The position numbers and the translations under genes were made by a program. The notes under the pieces are model-generated. The model saw nothing but the letters and a program-made list of their open reading frames with translations. It was not told the origin of the DNA and made no database searches. From Kiritimatiellia bacterium (GTDB taxonomy: Bacteria > Verrucomicrobiota > Kiritimatiellia > JAQICX01), in contig JAQICX010000243.1 of assembly GCA_027858345.1 (NCBI GenBank), positions 1-35,499 on the forward strand: a stretch of DNA of 35,499 nt. The letters are read 5' to 3'. Of this stretch, positions 27,780 through 35,499 are shown one piece after another. How positions within the stretch are numbered: the first letter of the stretch is position 1; every line of letters begins with the position of its first letter.

Positions 27780-28546
27780 TGTTCAATTTTTCGATAGTTA
27801 CCACGCTTCGCAAATTCAATAATTCCTTTATCTCTCAAAATTTGTAATTGTTGTCTTATTTTGTCTTTTACGAAGTTGTTATTAGGATATTTTATCTTTA
27901 ATTCCTTCTCGAATACGTAAACTTCCTCAAGAGAGAAATCAGTTTTATTAATTCTATCAATACACCTCATTACATCTAAAATCCAACCTTTTGAGGAAGG
28001 TTTTTTCTCTCTTAAAAAAAGAGTCTTTTCAAAAGCTTCTTTGACAATATTTGGGTTAATGACTTGAGAGTTTTTAACTAAAAAAATTTTGCCTGCATTT
28101 GTGATTCTTGAAATATCTATATTGCAACCTATCCACCCCGCTCGTCTGGCAGTTTCGTTGAGAGGAGGTCGCTCAATAATTATATCTTTAGTAAAAAAAT
28201 GTTTAGGAATAATTAAAAAATTATCAACTGACCACTGTTTAGAATAAGTCAGCAAGAAAAAATTCGGATTGTTATCAGAGTTTATTCTATCTATCATTGT
28301 TGAATAAGCACCATCAGTAATCGTGCTTGATAATTTGCCGTTTTTACTTTTTAATTCAAATTCTTCTTTGCAATTATTACAATAAAAGTCGGCAACAGGT
28401 TTATTGTTTTCAAAGTCAGTTAAAGTAATTTCACCACAATTTGGACAATAACCATTGTTTTTTACCCAATTTTCTGTTAGTACTCGGGCAATCTGTGATT
28501 TGTTTGAATAACCCTCTGCTTTTTTTATGTTAAAAGTTAGCTTCAT
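27776..28546 (-). CDS. dpnC: DpnI-like methyl-directed restriction endonuclease
   Basis: YCPNCGEITLTDFENNKPVADFYCNNCKEEFELKSKNGKLSSTITDGAYSTMIDRINSDNNPNFFLLTYSK...TARRAGWIGCNIDIS...IRQQLQILRDKGIIEF closely matches the recalled DpnI sequence. Confidence 0.95.
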   Translation of the reverse strand: MKLTFNIKKAEGYSNKSQIARVLTENWVKNNGYCPNCGEITLTDFENNKPVADFYCNNCKEEFELKSKNGKLSSTITDGAYSTMIDRINSDNNPNFFLLTYSKQWSVDNFLIIPKHFFTKDIIIERPPLNETARRAGWIGCNIDISRITNAGKIFLVKNSQVINPNIVKEAFEKTLFLREKKPSSKGWILDVMRCIDRINKTDFSLEEVYVFEKELKIKYPNNNFVKDKIRQQLQILRDKGIIEFAKRGNYRKIEQ

Positions 28547-28909
28547 TATATATTAATTGTATTAAATGTTTGATAGACTCGATTGGTATATATATGGTTT
28601 GATGCTACATATTATATGAACTGAAAAATATTTATTAATTCTAAAGCTTATATGAACAAAAAGCAAACAAAAAGTGCGGTTCTAATCGGGGTTTCAACAT
28701 ATTACGTCCAAACATGTAATATGAGTAAATTACAAGAGGAGAAAACAATTATGAATGCTGAATTGTGGAAAGCCTCTGGTGGTATTAATATGCCGAGGTT
28801 TTCCCTCGGATCAGGCGTTCCAACGGTGTGACAGACTAACTATCCGACAAACCAACTCTTTGGCTGTTTGCAATGTCATCGTTTGGGGCTAAAGATTATG
28901 TTGTTAAGT

Positions 28910-29262
28910 TTAGTGTAGAGTTATTGTATCTGCAATATTAAGCAAATCTTGTGCATCACCTAATGTTATGTTGCGTACAGCAGATATGAGTATTTTATCT
29001 TCAAGGTTTTCGCGTGAAGAGATTTGTGAGATTCAAGGAGCTCAACTAGCCATTTTGGCATATTTCTGCGAAATAGTTTTTCATCCTGTCCGGAGGATGC
29101 TATTGTATAGTATCTGTGACTGAATTTGGGATATTGCCTGAAATCTATATCTTCATTATATATCATGCATGCAACCTTGTCAGAAAATGTTTCAGGTCTA
29201 ATTTTAATATGTCCAATGTTTTTAAGACCATCAGCTAATACATATTGAAATGTTTCAGTCAT
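28910..29262 (-). pseudogene. Frameshifted C-terminal remnant of a conserved protein
   Basis: MTETFQYVLADGLKNIGHIKIRPETFSDKV...DIDFRQYPKFSHRYY...MPKWLVELLE, then a protein-like continuation in a second frame, ISQISSRENLEDKILISAVRNITLGDAQDLLNIADTITLH-stop. Confidence 0.55.
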
Positions 29263-29456
29263 ATAAGAAACAGATACTTATCCTTTTGCCGAAATGGTGC
29301 GAGCCTCCCTCTTTACAAAAAATGAAGCATACACACAAGGATTTATTCATGGACTTAATGGTGCCAATAATCATGTAGCATTAAAAACAAAACTAAAATT
29401 GCACATCAAATGCGTGATTTTGGATTGCATATGGTCGGAAGAGGTGCTATAAATGT

Positions 29457-29574
29457 TCTCGCAGGCTGGGCCTCCAAGTTCCAGGCCTAAGCCACCTGTT
29501 TGTCCTTTGCAACCTAGTGTGAAACTTGAGTGAGCTCCTAGTGGTGAATGAAATGCATTGTAAAATATTGTCAT
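29457..29574 (-). pseudogene. N-terminal remnant of a GH52-like glycoside hydrolase
   Basis: MTIFYNAFHSPLGAHSSFTLGCKGQTGGLGLELGGPACENIY matches the GH52 N-terminus (FFNAHHSPVGAFASFTLGFPGKSGGLDLEL), then degenerates. Confidence 0.7.
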
Positions 29575-29665
29575 AAGAATTCCTTTGTTTTTGAAAATAA
29601 TATTTAAGAAGAATACAATAATTTGTGAGTTTTGCAAAGTATTGTTTTTTTGCAAAACTCAAAAA

Positions 29666-29732
29666 AAACAAACGACCTAAAGCTTGGCAACTCAGGTTCC
29701 TTTTATGTCCTTTGAGTCTTTTATGTCGTTTT
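29666..29732. repeat. Left direct repeat flanking the four-helix-bundle gene
   Basis: AACGACCTAAAGCTTGGCAACTCAGGTTCCTTTTATGTCCTTTGAGTCTTTTATGTCGTTTT; partner at 30336-30403. Confidence 0.8.
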
Positions 29733-30300
29733 ACTGGTTAGATTTATTTTGCTTGTTACGAACGTTAATACGTGCATGGCTCATTCGTTCTCGTAAGCCA
29801 CCTTCGCTCAGAAAATCTTGTTCAAGTTTTCTGATTTGGCAGTCAAGCAGGTAGTTGGTTACCTTGATTAACCCAAGAATTGCATTTGCTCGAATTGCAG
29901 GATCTTTGTGTTCAACGGCTGCTTTAAAAGTTTCATAGTCTGCATTTGGGTTCTTTGAAAGTTCACTCAGTCTTTTGGAATAAGGGTGACCTTTTTGCCA
30001 TTCGATGATATCTTTGGTACGCATGAAATCACGGTAATCTTCAAGGAGTTCTTCTAGGCTTGCTCTTGCTACGTTAGTTAGTTTTAGTTCTGTTTCTTTG
30101 GAGGTTCCAGAAGCCATGCTTCCTTCAATGATATTTTGCTTACCTGAGCGAGCCGCTTGCACCATTTGGTCGATTGTTCGGTCATAGCGATTAAAGAAAG
30201 TATTGCAGAACTTAACAGTGGCATCATAAACAACTACTGAACGGTGATAGGATTGCAGATCTTGATATCCACCATGAGGAGGTATGAATCCATCAGACAT
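29731..30300 (-). CDS. Four-helix-bundle (23S rRNA intervening-sequence/IVP-like) protein
   Basis: FCNTFFNRYDRTIDQMVQAARSGKQNIIEGSMASGTSKETELKLTNVARASLEELLEDYRDFM. Confidence 0.88.
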   Translation of the reverse strand: MSDGFIPPHGGYQDLQSYHRSVVVYDATVKFCNTFFNRYDRTIDQMVQAARSGKQNIIEGSMASGTSKETELKLTNVARASLEELLEDYRDFMRTKDIIEWQKGHPYSKRLSELSKNPNADYETFKAAVEHKDPAIRANAILGLIKVTNYLLDCQIRKLEQDFLSEGGLRERMSHARINVRNKQNKSNQ

Positions 30301-30335
30301 CGTTGTATTTCTTTCTTTTTAAAACGACCTAAAAG

Positions 30336-30403
30336 ACACAAATGACCTAAAAGCTTAGTAATTCAGATCCTTTTTATGTTCTTTAAGTCTTTTTTGTCGT
30401 TTA
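30336..30403. repeat. Right direct repeat flanking the four-helix-bundle gene
   Basis: AATGACCTAAAAGCTTAGTAATTCAGATCCTTTTTATGTTCTTTAAGTCTTTTTTGTCGTTTA aligned by eye with the left copy. Confidence 0.8.
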
Positions 30404-30556
30404 TGTTTTTGTGTATAATTTTTTCAGATCATATACTTTTTGTTTGGGAAAAATCAATGTTTTTCCTAAAACAAATTGAAAATTATTGCTTTGAATTGTG
30501 AATTTTCGTATGATTGGAAAAGCCAATGTTAAAGCATTTTTTTTTAAAGGAGTACC

Positions 30557-31315
30557 ATGAAGAAGATAGTGACTAGAGCGGATGATTTCGGGTCTTTTAA
30601 GACCGCCAATAAGGCAATCATTGATTGTGTTAATAATGGCATTGTTAAGAATGTTTCAATTATGGTTGTGACAGATTATTGGCAGGAAGCTGCTGAAGCT
30701 TTTAAGAATCGTAATGATATCTGTCTTGGGTTGCATTTTACAATTAATGCAGAGTGGGATGATATTAACTGGAAACCTGTGAGTTCAGTAGAACAAGTTC
30801 CAAGTTTGGTGACAGAAGATGGTTTATTCAGACAAAGTCCTAGCGATCAGAAAGATGCATCTTTAAATGAAATTATGATAGAGTGTAAATCTCAGCTTGA
30901 ACTTGCGCGTTCAGCTGGTCTTAATATTGAATATCTGGATACACATTGCGGTTTTGAGTGGTTTGGAGAAGGTGAACTTAGAAACCTATTAAATGAGTTT
31001 TGTCAAACCGAAGGATTAGTATATAGTGGTATAATTGATTTTGAAAAACTTCCATCTCCAGAGTCAAAGGATGTTGATGGTTATGTTGAAGTTCTTAAGG
31101 GGGTAGATAGCGAAAGTATTTATTTATGGATTGGGCATCCGTGTAATCCTGTTGATGAAATTATGAATGTTGTGCATGCTGGTTTAAATCCTGGTGATGT
31201 GGCAAAGCAACGTGATCTACAAAGGGATATGTTTCTGAATGAGAAGATTGTTGAAGTCTGTAAAGATTACGGTGTTCAAACAGTAAAATATACCGAACTA
31301 TCTTTTAATGGTTAG
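30557..31315 (+). CDS. ChbG/YdjC-family carbohydrate deacetylase
   Basis: KKIVTRADDFGSFKTANKAIIDCVNNGIVKNVSIMV, LGLHFTINAEWD, YLDTHCGFEW. Confidence 0.9.
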   Translation: MKKIVTRADDFGSFKTANKAIIDCVNNGIVKNVSIMVVTDYWQEAAEAFKNRNDICLGLHFTINAEWDDINWKPVSSVEQVPSLVTEDGLFRQSPSDQKDASLNEIMIECKSQLELARSAGLNIEYLDTHCGFEWFGEGELRNLLNEFCQTEGLVYSGIIDFEKLPSPESKDVDGYVEVLKGVDSESIYLWIGHPCNPVDEIMNVVHAGLNPGDVAKQRDLQRDMFLNEKIVEVCKDYGVQTVKYTELSFNG

Positions 31316-31793
31316 TGCGGGAATAGAATCTGAAGTGATAAGTGGGAAGTAATAGGTAGGAAGTGGGAAGCCAAGATAGGTATAATAACGGTTAATGGCG
31401 GAATTCATTTTTTCATATCTCTTTGTTTTAGTCCAGAGTCGAGAGTCTTGAGTCCTAATGAATGAACCCCCTTCGTCTCGCGTTGCTCGCCACCTCCTCC
31501 CGCAGAGCGGGACTAGCGAGCTAGCCGGGGAGGAGTTTTTGTAAACAGGGTTTTTATTGATGTGCCAACGGCACGTGTCACGAGAAGCCTAGGGTAATCC
31601 CGCCTTGCGGGAGCAACCCTAGGTAATAACAAAGAGCAAAGCTCTTTACCTGCCCACAGCAGTGTCTTGGCTGGCAACTAACTGACAAGGGACGGAACAT
31701 CGAATACCCAACAAACTAATCACCCAACTATCCAACTAATCCAGCTTTGTCAATTGACAAATCAAAAAAAACTATATTATTTTCAGTTATTAA

Positions 31794-31822
31794 TTGTAAT
31801 CAATCTTTCTTTTTGCTATAGT
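31794..31822 (+). promoter_or_regulatory. Sigma70-like promoter TTGTAA-N17-TATAGT
   Basis: Approximate position by direct reading upstream of the 31901 gene. Confidence 0.45.
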
Positions 31823-31900
31823 TTATTTTTCAGATAAAGACTAGAACATTTTTTTATCTTAAAATGTGCATAACTAAACACTTAACACTTATTACTAAAA

Positions 31901-33778
31901 ATGTGGTACCTTAAATTAAACGAAGACAAAACATACGGCCCGATAACCAAACCAAATCTCATCAAATGGGCATTTGACGGACGTATCCCCCCAAACAGCA
32001 AGGTTGCTCAAAACGAGCAATGCTGGTTTCTTGCCGAAACCATGCCTGAACTGGAAATCAACTGGCACATTCAACTGCTAGATGAAACAATTTATGGACC
32101 AGTCAACATAAGCTCAATAAAGCCAATGCTTGTTGACAATCTTATTGACTGGAGCTGTGTTGCATACTCAAATTCTTATCCAACAGGTATTATGCTTGGT
32201 GAAATACAAAACATGGTAAATTCACCTATACCAAGAATAGCCCATAAAGACAAAAAGATTAAAATACAGTTTGATAATCTAAGAAAGATGAACAGCAATT
32301 TTTCAAAATCTTTAGCACAAAAAGACCTTCAGATAAAAGATCTTACTGAACAAATAAATACCCTTAGCAGTCAGGCAGCCGAAACAAACAATACGCAAAG
32401 CACACAGAACGAACAACAGCAAAGTGAAAAAACCTCTCTTGAAAAGAAGTGTCAGAAAATTGAGGATGATAACACAAGACTGATTACTAAAAAAGAAACT
32501 TTAGTTGCAAAGCTAACTCAGATCGAAACAAGCCTAGACAATGAAAAAGCTCAGGTCAAAGAACTAAGCTTAAAGGCACAAGAAGTTGATAAACAACAAA
32601 CTTTAATAGAAAATCAGAACACCGACATTCAGCAACTCAACAAAATAATTCAAGAGCACAAGCTAAAACTTGAAGAAGTCGAAAAGCTCCTGCTACAAGA
32701 GCAGCAAATCAGCAAAGGAAAAGTTGATGAACTGGAAAAAACAAGGCTATTGCTTAAAAACAACAAAGAACTTATAAATAAAAATGATAGCGAAAAGCAG
32801 AAACTGATTGAAGAACTGCAAAAACAGATTGCTCAAGCAAAAGACGATGGGAAAAAGCAGGACGAACTGATTCTGCAAAAAGAAACTCTGATTGACGACA
32901 AAGAAAAGGTCGCTCAAGAGCACAAGCTAAAACTTGAAAAAGTTGAAAAGCGCCTGCTGCAAGAGCAGCAAATCAGCAAAGGAAAAGTTGATGAACTGGA
33001 AGAAACAAGACTGTTACTTAAAAATAACAAAGACCTTATAAGTAAAAATGATAGCGAAAAAGAGCAACTGATTGAAGAACTGCAAAAACAGATTGCTCAA
33101 GCAAAAGACGATGTCAAAAAGCAGGACGAACTGATTCTGCAAAAAGAGACTCTGATTACCGACAAAGAAAAGGTCGCTCAAGAGCACAAACTGCAGCTTG
33201 AAGAAGTCGAAAAACTCCTGCTACAAGAGCAGCAAATCAGCAAAGGAAAAGTTGATGAACTGGAAAAAACAAGGCTGTTACTTAAAAATAATAAAGACCT
33301 TATAAGTAAAAATGATGCCGAAAAGCAGCAACTAATTGAAGAACTGCAAAAACAGATTGCGGGAGCAAAAGACGATGTCTCAAAAGATTTAGAGCAACAC
33401 AAAGCAAAGTATAATGATTTAGAACAAGAAAATCTGAAAATAATTGAAGATCAAAACCTTTTAAAACAAAAACAAGCACAGATCCTATCTGACAATCTGA
33501 ACTTCACCAAAAAAATCGGTGAGATCTGCCATAAACTCAGTTCGACAAACAATAAAAATAGTCTGCTTACAAAAAAAGTTGAACAACTCAGCCAATTATT
33601 GAAAGCTGAAAGGCTTAAAACAACACAAAGCAGACATGCAGACAACACCAGCGCCGCAACAGATCCAAAAGTTCAAAGAAACATAAGTTCTCAAAAACTC
33701 AGCTCATACCTAGAACCTGAAGAAGAAACAACACAACAAGAAAAACGAGCATGGAAGTTTCCTCTTAAAAAACACTAA
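31901..33778 (+). CDS. GYF_2 (DUF4339)-like domain plus long coiled-coil protein
   Basis: MWYLKLNEDKTYGPITKPNLIKWAFDGRIPPNSKV and a second GYF_2-like segment IQLLDETIYGPVNISSIKPML; coiled coil with 88-aa repeats. Confidence 0.82.
   Translation: MWYLKLNEDKTYGPITKPNLIKWAFDGRIPPNSKVAQNEQCWFLAETMPELEINWHIQLLDETIYGPVNISSIKPMLVDNLIDWSCVAYSNSYPTGIMLGEIQNMVNSPIPRIAHKDKKIKIQFDNLRKMNSNFSKSLAQKDLQIKDLTEQINTLSSQAAETNNTQSTQNEQQQSEKTSLEKKCQKIEDDNTRLITKKETLVAKLTQIETSLDNEKAQVKELSLKAQEVDKQQTLIENQNTDIQQLNKIIQEHKLKLEEVEKLLLQEQQISKGKVDELEKTRLLLKNNKELINKNDSEKQKLIEELQKQIAQAKDDGKKQDELILQKETLIDDKEKVAQEHKLKLEKVEKRLLQEQQISKGKVDELEETRLLLKNNKDLISKNDSEKEQLIEELQKQIAQAKDDVKKQDELILQKETLITDKEKVAQEHKLQLEEVEKLLLQEQQISKGKVDELEKTRLLLKNNKDLISKNDAEKQQLIEELQKQIAGAKDDVSKDLEQHKAKYNDLEQENLKIIEDQNLLKQKQAQILSDNLNFTKKIGEICHKLSSTNNKNSLLTKKVEQLSQLLKAERLKTTQSRHADNTSAATDPKVQRNISSQKLSSYLEPEEETTQQEKRAWKFPLKKH
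32651..33380 (+). repeat. 264-bp (88-aa) tandem repeat, about 2.7 units starting at 32651, 32915 and 33179
   Basis: CAAGAGCACAA[GA]CT...CTTGAA[GA]AAGT recurs at exact 264-bp spacing with high nucleotide identity. Confidence 0.92.
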
Positions 33779-33879
33779 AAAGACCCAATATCAAACGGTA
33801 GAAAGCGAATGATTACATTCAACATATTTGCATAGAGTGCTATTTTGCAAAGTAAATAAATTTTTAAAAAAGGTAGGAG

Positions 33880-34350
33880 ATGGATACAAGGTTAGCAAGC
33901 AGGTGGATGCGACTGGGAGGAGCGCTGTTTGACAGTTTGATTATAATAGCTGTAATGATACCGATATTGATTTTTATAGGATACGGTAAAGACTTCCAAA
34001 ATCTCACACCAATGACAATGAAGCAAACTACTTATGCAATAGTAGCTGGCTGGATCATTTTTCTATTACTCAACGGCTACTTATTGGCAACATACGGACA
34101 AACAATAGGAAAAAGAATTGTCAGAACACGTATTGCGAATCTATATGGTGAAGTTCCACCTTTATCTAGAATTATATTCCTGAGATATCTTCCATTTGGA
34201 CTGCTTGGTCAAATACCTTTATATGGAAGTATCATTCAATTAGTCAATGTACTCTTTATCTTCAGAAAAGATAGAAGATGCCTGCACGACCACCTTGCAA
34301 GAACAATGGTTGTGAACTTCAAAGCTGGATCAAAACTGATAAAAGAATAA
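33880..34350 (+). CDS. RDD-family membrane protein
   Basis: ASRWMRLGGALFDSLIIIAVMIP...YGQTIGKRIVRTRI...DRRCLHDHLARTMVV. Confidence 0.9.
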   Translation: MDTRLASRWMRLGGALFDSLIIIAVMIPILIFIGYGKDFQNLTPMTMKQTTYAIVAGWIIFLLLNGYLLATYGQTIGKRIVRTRIANLYGEVPPLSRIIFLRYLPFGLLGQIPLYGSIIQLVNVLFIFRKDRRCLHDHLARTMVVNFKAGSKLIKE

Positions 34351-34427
34351 TTTCACTTTTACAATTTAACAAAAAACAAAATAAAAGTCTGTAGGGTTTA
34401 CCTTCAAAGTGCTCTGTGTCGGGCGAA

Positions 34428-34470
34428 GCCCAGCTACTAACAAGATTTATTATATTGTTAATAGCTGGGC
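34428..34470. other. Inverted repeat / hairpin (possible terminator or repeat element)
   Basis: GCCCAGCTACTAACAA ... TTGTTAATAGCTGGGC, 15/16 complementary with an 11-nt loop. Confidence 0.65.
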
Positions 34471-34901
34471 GAAGCCTGATCACCCCACCTTTTAAATAAA
34501 ATTTTCAACTTTATCACCCGTTTGGTGGTAAAAAATGTGTGTTCTGCTAATTTTATAGGCCACTCGCTTCGCTCATTGCTTTATACTATTGTTTATCCTT
34601 AGAGCATTGAACAAATGAAACGCTGTAAAGATTTTATTCGAGGACGACGTTGGGCTTAAAAAAAAATCAAGTAATAGCAGGCCTATTGCGTATTTTTTTT
34701 AAAGATTCAACGGAAGCCGCAGGACAAAGATTTACTGCGTTTCATTAGTGAAATGCTCTAATGTCAAAAGCCTCTCTCACAAGTTCGAGTCTCGACCTGT
34801 CGCGCCGTAGACAAGGATTGCGAAGGCGGATCCCAAATTTGCAAATTAATATTGTCTTGTAGGAATGGAAGCCCACCACTCCGTTCTCGTTCCTCGAACA
34901 C

Positions 34902-34953
34902 CTCCTCCCGCAGAGCGGGACTATCCCGCAAGGCGTGTATAGCCGGGGAGGAG
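34902..34953 (+). repeat. Cloverleaf-like dispersed repeat copy
   Basis: Near-identical to 16197-16248. Confidence 0.85.
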
Positions 34954-34981
34954 CTAATACATCCCCATCGTCAAAAAAAAA

Positions 34982-35119
34982 TATTTTTCGGCGGTCAGCG
35001 ACCACCGCTACAGTATGAAACTTGCAGTTTAACGGTTAATTGCAAAACTTAGCACCTATAGCGTCGGTCTTTGACCGATGGATATGCCATCATGCAATGA
35101 CTCAACCGAAAAATTAAGG
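34982..35119. repeat. Second copy of the MITE-like element at 15712-15865
   Basis: GCGGTCAGCGACCACCGCTACAGTATGAAACTTGCAG...ACCTATAGCGTCGGTCTTTGACCGAT...CAACCGAAAAATTAAGG. Confidence 0.75.
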
Positions 35120-35145
35120 AACGAATAAATATTTAGAGAAAACAT

Positions 35146-35174
35146 TTGATTTTTTTGTACATAAGCAATATAAT
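35146..35174 (+). promoter_or_regulatory. Sigma70-like promoter TTGATT-N17-TATAAT
   Basis: Direct reading; 26 nt downstream of CAACCGAAAAATTAAGG. Confidence 0.55.
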
Positions 35175-35499
35175 CTGCGCGATTTTTAGGACCAACTATT
35201 ATAATTGCATAATTATGAATATGTTGCAGTATAAATTTTGCCTAAAACAATGTTGAATATACATAGGGCTTACTGTTTAATGCAAGATAAGACGCTTCGC
35301 TACTGTCGCAGGCTCCAGTCTCGGCAAGCCGGTTCCTATATTTTTATGCTAAGATGATTTCGCCTTTAGCCCGCTAAAGGTAACTCATTGCAGTGACACT
35401 CAAGGCGAAGCTGCAGAGAGGCTTTTGCAACTAAAAATAAAATTGCAAGAGCAATGTAGCGAAGCGAAATGGCCTATAAGATGCGTGATATTGCATTAC

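Noticed and set aside
27500-28546. tRNA-Leu as attachment site of a genomic island carrying DpnI
   Set aside because: No integrase and no clear direct repeat of the tRNA 3' end seen in the window
29371-29655. Full 94-aa ORF as a functional gene
   Set aside because: Only about 40 aa match GH52; the remainder is degenerate
34745-35052. ORFs 34745-35005 (-) and 34852-35052 (+)
   Set aside because: Repeat-derived, same peptides as other repeat copies

Overview
The window is AT-rich bacterial chromosome. Gene content and repeat style suggest a PVC-type (Lentisphaerae/Verrucomicrobia-like) genome, but this is inference only. (1) 1-11058, minus strand, is a defence island: Type I R-M hsdM and hsdS separated by GIY-YIG, RhuM/ORF6N, DUF1016 (YhcG-like) and truncated Bro genes, then a translationally coupled trio (ParB-like, OLD-like AAA ATPase with TOPRIM-like C-terminus, D12-class adenine methylase), then a DUF488 protein coupled to a partial gene at the window edge. 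No hsdR is visible. (2) About 11.6-15.4 kb, minus strand, has different composition: FRG-domain protein, duplicated zinc-ribbon protein, membrane protein and LysM lipoprotein. The boundaries carry GTTAGC cores and one 75-bp attC-like imperfect palindrome, so this may be an integron-type cassette array. (3) 15.4-27.5 kb is a more chromosomal stretch (SSS symporter plus small accessory protein, STAS protein, large glycoside hydrolase, ABM monooxygenase, tRNA-Leu-GAG). Its spacers are packed with dispersed hairpin/MITE-like repeats. (4) 27.6-28.5 kb holds a DpnI homologue with a DpnD-like small gene, followed by pseudogene remnants (GH52 N-terminus and others), a four-helix-bundle/IVP-like gene between direct repeats, a ChbG/YdjC deacetylase, a GYF_2 coiled-coil protein with 264-bp tandem repeats, and an RDD protein. 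Main leads: the ParB/OLD/D12 trio, DpnI alongside a D12 MTase, the attC-like site, in-frame and RBS-forming short palindromic repeats, and a recurrent CAACCGAAAAATTrAGG motif 26-29 nt upstream of sigma70-like promoters.
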